Part shown: positions 1 through 6,749 of the stretch, in pieces
How the letters are laid out: every line of letters begins with the position of its first letter
Position numbering within the stretch: position 1 is the stretch's first letter
Source of the DNA: SURF-25 sp040754255
GTDB taxonomy: Bacteria; Omnitrophota; Gorgyraeia; Gygaellales; Profunditerraquicolaceae
Direction of reading: 5' to 3'
Assembly: GCA_040754255.1 (NCBI GenBank)
Contig: JBFMDA010000038.1
Span: 1 to 14,345 of the forward strand
DNA: 14,345 nucleotides
Notes under the pieces: model-generated
What the model saw: only the letters and a program-made list of their open reading frames with translations
Told to the model about the DNA's origin: nothing
The model's database searches: none
Program-made: the position numbers and the translations under genes

Positions 1-7
1 TCGCCAT
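1..7 (-). CDS. Start of a downstream gene, cut by the window edge
   Basis: Only the first two codons (ATG GCG) and one base are inside the window, so the product cannot be named. The call rests on a strong Shine-Dalgarno sequence, AGGAGG at 14-19 on the minus strand, placed 6 bases before an ATG at 5-7. It lies 41 bases after the porB stop codon with no terminator between them, so it is probably the next gene of the por operon. A chance ATG behind a chance ribosome binding site cannot be excluded. Confidence 0.55.
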
Positions 8-48
8 CGTATCCCTCCTGATTAATTCATTATGTGTATGTTATTTAC

Positions 49-939
49 TTAAGGCTTATTTGATGCGGCAAGTCCATATTTGAGAATATTAGTATCTGCT
101 ATGGCCTGAATTTTTTTAATTTCTTCGGGGCTCTTAAAAAGATGCTTAAATCTTCCCTGGGGTTTTAGGTAATCTTCCACCGGCCTAGGCGTAATCTTAC
201 GCACGCCGACGAGGGTGCCGTTTTCGTACTCTATAATAGGATAAAGGCCTGTTTCAGCCGCTATCTTTGCAATTTCCAATGTAAGCTCAGGGGCATGACG
301 CCAGCCTAACGGGCAAGGCACGTGCACCTGTATATATTTCGGCCCTTTGATCGAGAGGGCCTTCTTCACTTTGCGCTGAAGATCCGGCACAAATGCTACT
401 GTAGCGGTAGCCACATACGGAATTCCGTGAGCCAACGCTATCTCAGGCATTGGTTTTTTGGGGCGGATATTCCCGTACGAAGCGCAGCCTGCTGGGCTCG
501 TTGAGGTATTAGAATGGAAGGGCGTTAAGCCGCTACGCTGTACGCCGGTATTCATATATGCTTCATTATCATAACAGACGTATAAAATGTCCTGACCGCG
601 CTCAAACATCCCGGAAATCGCCTGGAGCCCTATATCGGCTGACCCTCCGTCTCCTCCTTGCGCGATTACATTAATTGCTTCTTTTTTACCAAGATAGCGC
701 AAGGCGGCTTCTATGCCGGAGGCAACAGCTGCGGAATTCTCAAACAGAGAATGTATCCATGGTATCTCCCAGGCTGATTCAGGATATTTCGTAGTAAAAA
801 CCTCAAGGCAACCGGTAGAGTTTGCGACAATAGTATTAGGACCGGCTGCATCGATCACTAAACGGGCTGCGATTGCCTGGCCGCAGCCGGCACATGCCGT
901 GTGACCCGGGGCAAGCAACGGTTTTTTTTCACTGTTCAT
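49..939 (-). CDS. porB: Pyruvate (2-oxoacid):ferredoxin oxidoreductase, beta subunit
   Basis: This is the thiamine-diphosphate subunit of a four-subunit cytoplasmic oxidoreductase that turns pyruvate and CoA into acetyl-CoA, CO2 and reduced ferredoxin. The 296 residues match the usual length of PorB. The ThDP/Mg motif is visible as GDGG at residues 96-99 and DNEAYMNTG at 124-132. Cysteines 16, 19, 44 and 209 (the last in HVPCPLGW) are placed as the ligands of the family's [4Fe-4S] cluster. The start overlaps the end of porA by 11 bases and has an AAGGA ribosome binding site inside porA, so translation of the two is probably coupled. The family also contains 2-oxoisovalerate and other 2-oxoacid enzymes. 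The residues favour pyruvate, but the substrate is inferred from similarity, not proven. Confidence 0.95.
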   Translation of the reverse strand: MNSEKKPLLAPGHTACAGCGQAIAARLVIDAAGPNTIVANSTGCLEVFTTKYPESAWEIPWIHSLFENSAAVASGIEAALRYLGKKEAINVIAQGGDGGSADIGLQAISGMFERGQDILYVCYDNEAYMNTGVQRSGLTPFHSNTSTSPAGCASYGNIRPKKPMPEIALAHGIPYVATATVAFVPDLQRKVKKALSIKGPKYIQVHVPCPLGWRHAPELTLEIAKIAAETGLYPIIEYENGTLVGVRKITPRPVEDYLKPQGRFKHLFKSPEEIKKIQAIADTNILKYGLAASNKP

Positions 940-2113
940 ATTCTTCCTTTAAGAGCTCGGGCTTTAAGTCTATAAACTCGTTACTCTTTTCCCTGCCGTT
1001 TACCAAGCGCAACACTTCTTTGATCGAGTCTTTGGTAATATCGCGCCCCCCAATACCGACCACGAAACTGCTGATCACCTGCGGCTTCTTCTTTTTGCCA
1101 AAAAATGCCGCCTTGATCTCGGCGGCAACAGGCGCATAGGAACCCAGCGATAACGACCTGTCAAGCACTGCTACCTTCGGTATGTTCTTGAGTGCTTCAT
1201 AGATTGCCTCTGCGGGGAACGGCCTGTACGCGACAATCTTAAGCAGCCCTACCTTTTTTCCTTTTGCCCTCAATTCGTCGACTACTTCTTTCACCGTGCC
1301 GCATACTGACCCCATTGCGACAATCACGCGTTCTGCATCCTTGGTATGATACTCTTCGATAAGGCCGTTGTAATGACGCCCAAACACCTTGGAAAATTCA
1401 AGGGCAAGCTTCGGTATGATTTCAAGCACGTCTTTATGCGTCTGGTGTATGGCATAACGGGTTTCCATATAATAATCAGGATCGGCCAGCGGCCCAAGGC
1501 TTAAAGGGTTTTCGACATCAAGTTTATAGAGGGGCTTGTAAGGAGGCAAGAAGCTGTCAACCTTGCCCTCATCCGGCATATCAATCGTTTCTATCCCGTG
1601 AGTAAGGGTATACCCGTCCATACAGACCATAACCGGAAGCATGACGTGTTTATCTTCGCTCAAACGGTAACTTATAAGATGGAAATCTATTGTCTCCTGC
1701 AAATTCTCCGTGTAGAACTGTATCCAGCCGCTATCGCGCAGCGAGATTGAATCCTGATGGTCGTTCCAGATACTGATCGGGGCCGAAATCGCCCGATTGG
1801 CACAGGTAAGCACCAGGGGAAGCCTCATGCCTGCAATATTGAAAATCACTTCGGACATATAGAATAACCCCTGAGAGCTTGTGGCTGTGTAGGAACGCAC
1901 CCCTGCGGCTACCGAACCCAATACCACCGATGCTGCCGAATGCTCGGATTCGACGTTTACAAACTGGGAATTCAATTCGCCATTAGCGACAAAATTCGCC
2001 AGCTCCTCCACTACATGCGTCTGCGGAGTAATAGGGTAGGCGGAAATTACCCCTGGCTTACAGGCCTTTACGATCCTGGCTACTGCCAAGGAGCCTTCAA
2101 GAAATTCTCTCAT
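929..2113 (-). CDS. porA: Pyruvate (2-oxoacid):ferredoxin oxidoreductase, alpha subunit
   Basis: This is the alpha subunit, which pairs with PorB to form the active site where ThDP and the 2-oxoacid bind. Visible family motifs are YPITPQT at residues 26-32, NVESEHSA from residue 53 (with the conserved Glu expected to contact ThDP) and WNDHQDS at 116-122, a pattern typical of PorA. The C-terminal part has the transketolase C-like fold region (VIVAMGSVCGT, then VLDRSLSLGS). The frame is open further upstream, to 2236, but that would run through porD. I chose the ATG at 2111-2113, giving 394 residues, because it begins the conserved N-terminus (MREFLEG), follows the porD stop by 4 bases and has an AAGGA ribosome binding site 8 bases upstream. 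Confidence 0.95.
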   Translation of the reverse strand: MREFLEGSLAVARIVKACKPGVISAYPITPQTHVVEELANFVANGELNSQFVNVESEHSAASVVLGSVAAGVRSYTATSSQGLFYMSEVIFNIAGMRLPLVLTCANRAISAPISIWNDHQDSISLRDSGWIQFYTENLQETIDFHLISYRLSEDKHVMLPVMVCMDGYTLTHGIETIDMPDEGKVDSFLPPYKPLYKLDVENPLSLGPLADPDYYMETRYAIHQTHKDVLEIIPKLALEFSKVFGRHYNGLIEEYHTKDAERVIVAMGSVCGTVKEVVDELRAKGKKVGLLKIVAYRPFPAEAIYEALKNIPKVAVLDRSLSLGSYAPVAAEIKAAFFGKKKKPQVISSFVVGIGGRDITKDSIKEVLRLVNGREKSNEFIDLKPELLKEEYEQ

Positions 2114-2117
2114 ATAC

Positions 2118-2402
2118 TTATTCCTTCTTATTCTTTGCTGCCGCCTCGGATTCTTCGCGTACCATTTCAATGTCTTGCTTGGGGCATATGTAGGCGCAAT
2201 TGCCGCACCCCTTGCAAAAGGCGAGGTCGCAATCAAAGGTATTTTTCTCTTTCCCGCTGATGCAACCCTCAGGGCATATTACCACACACATCCTGCAGGC
2301 AATACAATTCTTCTTCAGGAATTTTGGCCTCGATTCTATTCGCCAAGAACCAGTTTTATTTTTCCTGCTTGAACCGGGTTTTGCAATAAGGGGCCCGAAC
2401 AT
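2118..2402 (-). CDS. porD: Pyruvate:ferredoxin oxidoreductase, delta (ferredoxin-like) subunit
   Basis: This 94-residue protein carries electrons from the ThDP active site to external ferredoxin. It has two complete CxxCxxCxxxC motifs, at Cys 33/36/39/43 and Cys 63/66/69/73, each expected to hold a [4Fe-4S] cluster. The stretch TGSWRIESRP just before the first motif is the usual PorD lead-in. It sits 6 bases after the porG stop. No Shine-Dalgarno sequence is visible before its ATG (the region is A-rich), so it may depend on coupling to porG. The charged, Lys-rich C-terminus has no assigned role. Confidence 0.94.
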   Translation of the reverse strand: MFGPLIAKPGSSRKNKTGSWRIESRPKFLKKNCIACRMCVVICPEGCISGKEKNTFDCDLAFCKGCGNCAYICPKQDIEMVREESEAAAKNKKE

Positions 2403-2408
2403 ATTTTT

Positions 2409-2966
2409 TTATTTGGCGGATTTTTGCTTCAATACAAAATCAAAGCCCTGCTTCGCTGCTTCAATATTGCCTTCCTGGGCCTTTCCGGAAAAACGCTTCT
2501 TTATCGCCTCAATGAGTTCCTTCAACGAAAACTCTTCGGTAGCCGCTGCATACGCGCCTATAAGGGCGGTATTGCCTAACGGTTTGCCAAAAGCCTTCAT
2601 TGCTATTTCTGTCGCCGGCACCACATAAAGCTTTTGCCTTGCCTTGACCTTGGGGACCTCAAATCCCTCCCGCTGGTTAACTACGGCAATGCCGTCATCT
2701 TTTAAGCCTGAAAAACAGTTAAATCCGCGGGTAAGGGTAGGGTCTGCGATAATAACGTAATCCGGCTGATAGATCTGGCTCCTAAGCCTTACCGGCTTGG
2801 AGTCCACCCTGACGAACGCATTCATGGGTGCACCCATCCTGGCGGCACCGAAGTGCGGAAATGCATATGGGTACATTCCTTTCAAAAAATAGGAATAACC
2901 CAGAAGGTAGGCAGTGGTAATCGCCCCCTGGCCGGCACGTGCGTGTATACGAATTTCTTTCATCAT
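2409..2966 (-). CDS. porG: Pyruvate:ferredoxin oxidoreductase, gamma subunit
   Basis: This is the gamma subunit, the first gene of the por operon, in the order gamma-delta-alpha-beta that is common for four-subunit PORs in anaerobic bacteria and archaea. In family structures this domain helps bind CoA and holds the complex together. Visible motifs are ARAGQGA at residues 9-15 and FPHFGAARMGAP at 36-47, matching the conserved gamma-subunit signature. At 185 residues it is full length. The start is ATG at 2964-2966, immediately followed by a second ATG. An AAGGA ribosome binding site at 2976-2980, 9 bases upstream, serves either. A strong promoter lies about 50 bases upstream. Confidence 0.94.
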   Translation of the reverse strand: MMKEIRIHARAGQGAITTAYLLGYSYFLKGMYPYAFPHFGAARMGAPMNAFVRVDSKPVRLRSQIYQPDYVIIADPTLTRGFNCFSGLKDDGIAVVNQREGFEVPKVKARQKLYVVPATEIAMKAFGKPLGNTALIGAYAAATEEFSLKELIEAIKKRFSGKAQEGNIEAAKQGFDFVLKQKSAK

Positions 2967-3014
2967 ATAAATTAATCCTTACGGGGTGAGACAACCCACA
3001 AAAAAAACAGGTAT

Positions 3015-3043
3015 ATAATATAGCGCAGGGCCTTCTTTGTCAA
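3015..3043 (-). promoter_or_regulatory. Sigma-70-type promoter of the por operon
   Basis: On the minus strand there is a perfect -35 box TTGACA (3038-3043) and a -10 box TATTAT (3015-3020, five of six matches) with an ideal 17-base spacer. Transcription should start near 3008, giving a leader of about 42 bases before porG. The -35 box begins ten bases past the stop of the upstream zinc-ribbon gene. No terminator separates them, so readthrough from upstream remains possible. Confidence 0.8.
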
Positions 3044-3052
3044 TCATTTATT

Positions 3053-3241
3053 TTAAAAGAATTTTTCTTTAAGGCCCGTTTTGGTTTTCTTATCCCCCAC
3101 CACGCTGCCACAATGAGTACAAAAATACTCATACAATTGGCCGTCAGGCAAAATAAGGAGCAGCTTCTCCTTCACGGGCATTGAGCCGCCGCATTGATTG
3201 CAATAAAGATAGGTGGCATTAAGGTCTTCGAATTGGTCCAT
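3053..3241 (-). CDS. Small CxxC/CxxC zinc-ribbon protein of unknown function
   Basis: This 62-residue protein has two knuckles, CNQC at residues 14-17 and CTHC at 41-44, separated by a strand-rich stretch (LLLILPDGQLYEYF). Four such cysteines would hold one zinc ion in a zinc-ribbon fold. It has no signal peptide or membrane segment, so it should be cytoplasmic. It follows the YbaB gene by 27 bases and is the last gene before the por promoter. The ATG at 3239-3241 has no clear ribosome binding site. The conserved cysteine pattern argues for a real gene. I cannot name a specific family or function: nucleic-acid binding and a protein-interaction role are both open. Confidence 0.75.
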   Translation of the reverse strand: MDQFEDLNATYLYCNQCGGSMPVKEKLLLILPDGQLYEYFCTHCGSVVGDKKTKTGLKEKFF

Positions 3242-3268
3242 AGGGCAGAAGGCGCATGCTACGAAATT

Positions 3269-3553
3269 TTATGGTACATTAAAACCGGTGATATCCTTCA
3301 TTTCTTGGGCAGCGAGCTGCCGGCTATACGCAACTGCCTTATTATATGCCTCTTTAATATCCTTTTCCAGGCTTTCTTTTTGACTTTCCCGGATTGGCGT
3401 ACTCACCGTAACCTCCTTCACTTCTTGCACACCGTTCATGACGATGCGCACTATGCCGCCGGGCCCATCAATGCTAAATACGGTATCTTCAAGCCGCTCT
3501 TTGACCTGCTTCATTTTTGCCTGCATTGCCATAAAATTTTTTAATTCTTTCAA
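3269..3553 (-). CDS. ybaB: YbaB/EbfC family nucleoid-associated protein
   Basis: This is a small (94 aa) DNA-binding protein of the YbaB/EbfC family, which forms dimers that coat and bend DNA. The N-terminus is a Met/Gln/Lys-rich helix (MAMQAKMKQVKERLE), followed by the strand-rich core with DGPGGIVRIVMNG, where the family has its GGG-V-V-NG pattern, and a C-terminal helix (DIKEAYNKAVAYSRQL). The start is TTG at 3551-3553, chosen because AAGGA stands 9 bases upstream. An ATG at 3530-3532 is possible but has no ribosome binding site. In many bacteria this gene sits between dnaX and recR. Here it sits between a LUD gene and a zinc-ribbon gene. It is slightly shorter than usual but looks complete. 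Confidence 0.86.
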   Translation of the reverse strand: MKELKNFMAMQAKMKQVKERLEDTVFSIDGPGGIVRIVMNGVQEVKEVTVSTPIRESQKESLEKDIKEAYNKAVAYSRQLAAQEMKDITGFNVP

Positions 3554-3602
3554 CTTGCGAATTCCTTTTTTTAAAAAATCCTCATTCCTTGCGGCCGCGG
3601 TC

Positions 3603-4238
3603 TTAATACCCCAACTCTTCCCTCACCAGAAGAACCTTCATCCGGCCTGGAGTAATCTCGGCTTCAACGATTAACAGCTGACAACACATCCTTTTATACT
3701 CGGGGAAGAGGCAGATATCGCTACGGCAGATACTGTCCTGGCTACACGCAGAAACATACCCAAGGCGCTTACAGTTTAGAGGAGTAGCGTACTCCCTGGC
3801 TCTTTGTAAGGCACTCTGCAGGTCGGCGGTAATCTTATTGATGCCGGCCACCACCACCACATTACCGGCATTCGCAATGCCCGCAACCCTATGGCCCCAC
3901 GCGCTAAAAAATACCAGTTCCCCTTTTGCTGATATGGCATTGGCGCTTGTCAGGTAATAGTCCGCGCACGCGCCCTTGTTCCTCATTTCCATGTTTTCTT
4001 TACGGCTTAAGCCTTCCTGGTACTGATCATACACCATAGTACCCCTTTTTTTAAGGCTATGTACCAAATCAAGCTGATTGAGCGTTAAAGAACCAGAGAT
4101 TCCGACTGTTGCCTCCCTGGGAATAATCTCCATCGCCTTTTGTAAGGCAGATGCCTTGTCAGGACAAATAACGCACTCGATGTTTCTTTTCTTAAATTGA
4201 GCGGCAAGTGCATCAAGGCGAGGCTGTGTATGTTCCAT
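3603..4238 (-). CDS. LUD-domain (DUF162) protein, stand-alone
   Basis: The 211 residues match stand-alone LUD-domain proteins, relatives of LutC/YkgG of lactate utilization. The signature region is VGISGSLTLNQLDLV (45-59), followed by the family's ACADYYLTSANAI (90-102) and a GNVVVVAGINKI strand-loop (125-136). The tail is cysteine-rich, with Cys 165, 171, 176, 185 and 186, in the position where single-domain LUD proteins often have a CxxxxxC...R.C pattern, and it ends in the family-like VREELGY. No lutA or lutB partner is nearby, so a role in lactate oxidation is not supported and the activity is unknown. The ATG is one base after the pncB stop and has no ribosome binding site of its own, which suggests coupled translation. 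Confidence 0.85.
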   Translation of the reverse strand: MEHTQPRLDALAAQFKKRNIECVICPDKASALQKAMEIIPREATVGISGSLTLNQLDLVHSLKKRGTMVYDQYQEGLSRKENMEMRNKGACADYYLTSANAISAKGELVFFSAWGHRVAGIANAGNVVVVAGINKITADLQSALQRAREYATPLNCKRLGYVSACSQDSICRSDICLFPEYKRMCCQLLIVEAEITPGRMKVLLVREELGY

Positions 4239-4239
4239 A

Positions 4240-5601
4240 TTAAGATTGTGAGTATTCCGGCAGTTGCGATTGTAATTGCAACATCAACCGTTTGAGCGTA
4301 CGGCTCACAGCGACCGGATATGAGTAGCGGGAGCGCACATGCGCAAGGCTTACGGGGAACCGGGCAAGCTGCGTCCGTACATATCTGCGCACACTCTTAA
4401 GGGAAGGCGGATTATAGCGCAGGCTGCCCCTGCGAATCACTTTTTTCAAAAGAGGCTTCCCGCGCATTCTTTCCTTTTCCAGTACCAGTACATCCTTAAG
4501 GTACCTGCCTTTCTTACCGCAGAGCCGCACCACCTGTTTCCTCCCAGGAAAGGTAACTTTTCCGGCGCTGAGCTTCATTGTAGGCAACAGCTTCCCTCTG
4601 CGGTTGCCTACTTCGCTTATTTTATAAATTACGTCCAGGTAGGGCGCATCAACGCTTGCTCCCATATTAGTTCCTACCCCGAAATTATCCACAGGCGCAC
4701 TTTTACTGAGGATCCGCGCAATCTTGAACTCATCTAAGTTGCCGCTGGCAAAAATCTTAACATAGGCAAGGCCTTCCCTGTCAAGCATGCGCCTTGCAAG
4801 CCGCGCAAGACAGGCGATATCGCCGCTATCAAGCCTGATGCCCGATAAATGGTACCCTCTCCTCTTGAGCTCTTTACCTATCTGTATGGCATTCTGTAAC
4901 CCGATTCTGGTATCATACGTATCTACCAGGAGAATTGAGCGGCCGGGAAATATATTGCTATATGCACGGAAGCTATTCAATTCACTCTTGAAAGACATGA
5001 CAAATGAATGGGCCATTGTGCCTACCGCAGGGATGCCGTAGAGTTGTGCGGCACGCACATTAGAAGTCCCGCTGAACCCCGCCAGGTACGAAGACCTGGC
5101 TGCCTTAATCGCGGCATCCTGGCCGTGAGTTCTGCGCAGGGAAAAATCAAATACTCCGCAATGGCCTGCCGCCAAAACCACCCGCGCTGCTTTAGAGGCA
5201 ATCATGGTCGCAAGATTAACCGTGTTCAATAAACAACTTTCCAAAATCTGCCCCTCGATAATACTGGAAGTAACCCGGATGACAGGCTCGCCCGCAAAAA
5301 ATACCGTCCCTTCCGGCATTGCCCAGACGTCACCGCGGAATTTAAAATTATTTAAATAACGCAAGAAATCGGGAGTAAATAACCGTTGTGTTTTAAGGAA
5401 CGCGATATCGCCTGCGCCAAAACGCAGGCCCTTTATATACGCAATAGCATCTTGGAGCCCTGCAAAGAGCAGGAATGAACGGCCCGCAGGCAACTGCCTG
5501 ACAAACAGGTCAAACGTGGCCATAGTGTCTCTATGATAATTAAAATATGCCTGGGCCATGGTGAGCTCATAGAGGTCGACTAATAATGGGTGGGGTTTCA
5601 T
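4240..5601 (-). CDS. pncB: Nicotinate phosphoribosyltransferase
   Basis: This cytoplasmic enzyme joins nicotinate and phosphoribosyl pyrophosphate, helped by ATP hydrolysis, to give nicotinate mononucleotide in the Preiss-Handler route to NAD. At 453 residues it is a normal length for the bacterial type. The N-terminal motif DLYELTMAQAYF (9-20) is diagnostic. Other family landmarks are FDFSLRRTHG (151-160), GTSN (178-181), GTMAHSF (194-200, whose His198 fits the histidine that is phosphorylated during catalysis in this family), VDTYDT (226-231), RLDSGD (256-261) and FGVGTNM (307-313). The basic C-terminal extension is also common in the family. It starts 3 bases after the stop of the TlpA-like gene. 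Confidence 0.95.
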   Translation of the reverse strand: MKPHPLLVDLYELTMAQAYFNYHRDTMATFDLFVRQLPAGRSFLLFAGLQDAIAYIKGLRFGAGDIAFLKTQRLFTPDFLRYLNNFKFRGDVWAMPEGTVFFAGEPVIRVTSSIIEGQILESCLLNTVNLATMIASKAARVVLAAGHCGVFDFSLRRTHGQDAAIKAARSSYLAGFSGTSNVRAAQLYGIPAVGTMAHSFVMSFKSELNSFRAYSNIFPGRSILLVDTYDTRIGLQNAIQIGKELKRRGYHLSGIRLDSGDIACLARLARRMLDREGLAYVKIFASGNLDEFKIARILSKSAPVDNFGVGTNMGASVDAPYLDVIYKISEVGNRRGKLLPTMKLSAGKVTFPGRKQVVRLCGKKGRYLKDVLVLEKERMRGKPLLKKVIRRGSLRYNPPSLKSVRRYVRTQLARFPVSLAHVRSRYSYPVAVSRTLKRLMLQLQSQLPEYSQS

Positions 5602-5604
5602 GTG

Positions 5605-6078
5605 TCAGAGTAATTCCTGGTACAAGCCTTCGGAAAAACGGTTGCGGGAAAAGCGGATCTTGCCGTCCCTGTCAATGAAAAAGTAAGTAGGCACGCCCAA
5701 AAGGTCATACGCATCGGCTACCGAGGAGTCGCGGTCAGAAAGGACTCTGAATTTGAAGTTTTTGCCGCGTGTAAAACTTTCAATCTTCGTTTTTGATTCT
5801 CCCACATTAACCGCCAGCAGGATAATCCCGTCTTTGGCAATCGCATCATACTTTCCGTTGAGCACAACCAATTGCTCCCGGCAATAAGGGCACCAGGTAG
5901 TCCAGAAAAAGACAACTACCACCTTGCCCCGATAATCCGAAAGGCGCACTGTATTGCCGCTAAGGTCAGTAAGGCTAAAATCGGGCGCTACTTCTCCTGC
6001 GTTGCCTTTTAATTCCATGCCCGAGGCAATACCATGTAACAACATGCACGCTACCAACACACACACGATTCTTCTCAT
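5605..6078 (-). CDS. Exported TlpA/ResA-like thiol-disulfide oxidoreductase
   Basis: This 157-residue protein has an N-terminal hydrophobic signal (residues about 4-18) followed by a thioredoxin-like domain of the AhpC/TSA-Redoxin type: VAPDFSLTDLSG (30-41), active-site WCPYC (62-66) and cis-proline at GVPT (Pro130). It should act outside the cytoplasmic membrane, reducing disulfides in substrates such as apocytochromes or other exported proteins. The ATG overlaps the ccdA stop as ATGA, which strongly suggests that CcdA is its electron donor. Residues 8-11 (LVAC) resemble a lipobox, so it could be a lipoprotein, although the hydrophobic run before Cys11 is short. Cleavage after residue 20 (ASG) is the alternative. 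Its exact substrate cannot be told. Confidence 0.92.
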   Translation of the reverse strand: MRRIVCVLVACMLLHGIASGMELKGNAGEVAPDFSLTDLSGNTVRLSDYRGKVVVVFFWTTWCPYCREQLVVLNGKYDAIAKDGIILLAVNVGESKTKIESFTRGKNFKFRVLSDRDSSVADAYDLLGVPTYFFIDRDGKIRFSRNRFSEGLYQELL

Positions 6079-6749
6079 AGCAAGGCTCTTCCTGCCTGGA
6101 TAATAAAGTATTCCCCCATGCCTAAGAGGATGAAACCGCTCAGTTTTTTAATCCGCGCAAGCCAGGCTTCTTTGAACGCAAGATTAAGCAATAAAGAGCC
6201 GGTCGTTCCTGCCAGGATCAATAAAATACCCATGCCCAGGGCAAAGGTAAACAAAAGGCTTGTGCCGTAAAAGATATGTTGTCTGCTCGCTACATATACG
6301 AGTATTACGCCAAGTGCAGGGGCAGTGCAAGGGCCGATTACCAAGCCTGAGGTAAGGCCGAAAAGGAACGCAGCCAAATATTCCTGTTTCGCCTTGATTT
6401 TCCCTTGCAACCGGATGACGAAGGAGGGGAATTGAATAACCTCAAAAAAAGAAAGTGCGGCGATAATACAGGCATTACCTACTACAAGGTACGAAACCGG
6501 ATGGGCCGATATCCTGCCGAAGAAACTCCCTGAAAACACCGCTATCAGCCCAAGTACCGAATACGTAACCGCCAGGCCTACGACGTAAAGAAAGCTTAAT
6601 AGGAACCCCTTCGCCGGCGAGGTGTCTTTGCGGATGCCGATAAAGCCCAATACCACGGGGATGAGAGGATATACGCAAGGAGAAAAACTCACCAGCAACC
6701 CGCCCAAAAAAGCGCTGATATAACCTATGGAATTACTTTCCACATTCAT
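6075..6749 (-). CDS. ccdA: CcdA-type thiol-disulfide transmembrane transporter
   Basis: This is an integral membrane protein of the CcdA/DsbD-core family, which moves reducing equivalents from cytoplasmic thioredoxin to exported thiol proteins. It has about six hydrophobic segments and the two hallmark redox cysteines in SPCVYPLIP (Cys25) and GPCTAPALG (Cys141). The 224-residue length fits stand-alone CcdA, and there are no DsbD alpha or gamma domains. I chose the ATG at 6747-6749 because it gives a short N-terminus before the first membrane segment. An ATG at 6774-6776 would add nine residues and deepen the overlap with cutA from 17 to 44 bases; neither has a good ribosome binding site. The downstream TlpA-like gene is its likely partner. 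Confidence 0.93.
   Translation of the reverse strand: MNVESNSIGYISAFLGGLLVSFSPCVYPLIPVVLGFIGIRKDTSPAKGFLLSFLYVVGLAVTYSVLGLIAVFSGSFFGRISAHPVSYLVVGNACIIAALSFFEVIQFPSFVIRLQGKIKAKQEYLAAFLFGLTSGLVIGPCTAPALGVILVYVASRQHIFYGTSLLFTFALGMGILLILAGTTGSLLLNLAFKEAWLARIKKLSGFILLGMGEYFIIQAGRALL

Noticed and set aside
2114..2236. Upstream extension of porA by 41 codons.
   Set aside because: The extension runs through the cysteine-rich part of porD in another frame, is unlike PorA N-termini, and the ATG at 2113 has a good ribosome binding site.
2200..2628. A 142-codon open frame on the plus strand across porD and porG.
   Set aside because: It lies antisense to two genes with clear cofactor motifs and has no recognisable domain, so it is a shadow frame.
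2981..3000. Short GGGT/ACCC hairpin in the por leader as a possible riboswitch or attenuator.
   Set aside because: The stem is only four base pairs, no T-run follows and the leader is about 42 bases, too short for a known riboswitch.
3559..3600. NotI-like GCGGCCGC, an overlapping CCGCGG and a GAATTC within about 40 bases, resembling a cloning linker, or a GC palindrome followed by a T-run resembling a terminator.
   Set aside because: The flanking genes are intact and in coherent order, so a vector artefact is unlikely. The palindrome has no loop and the T-run is about 14 bases away, so it is not a canonical terminator.
4339..4737. A 132-codon plus-strand open frame inside pncB.
   Set aside because: It is fully antisense to a gene with many conserved motifs and shows no domain of its own.
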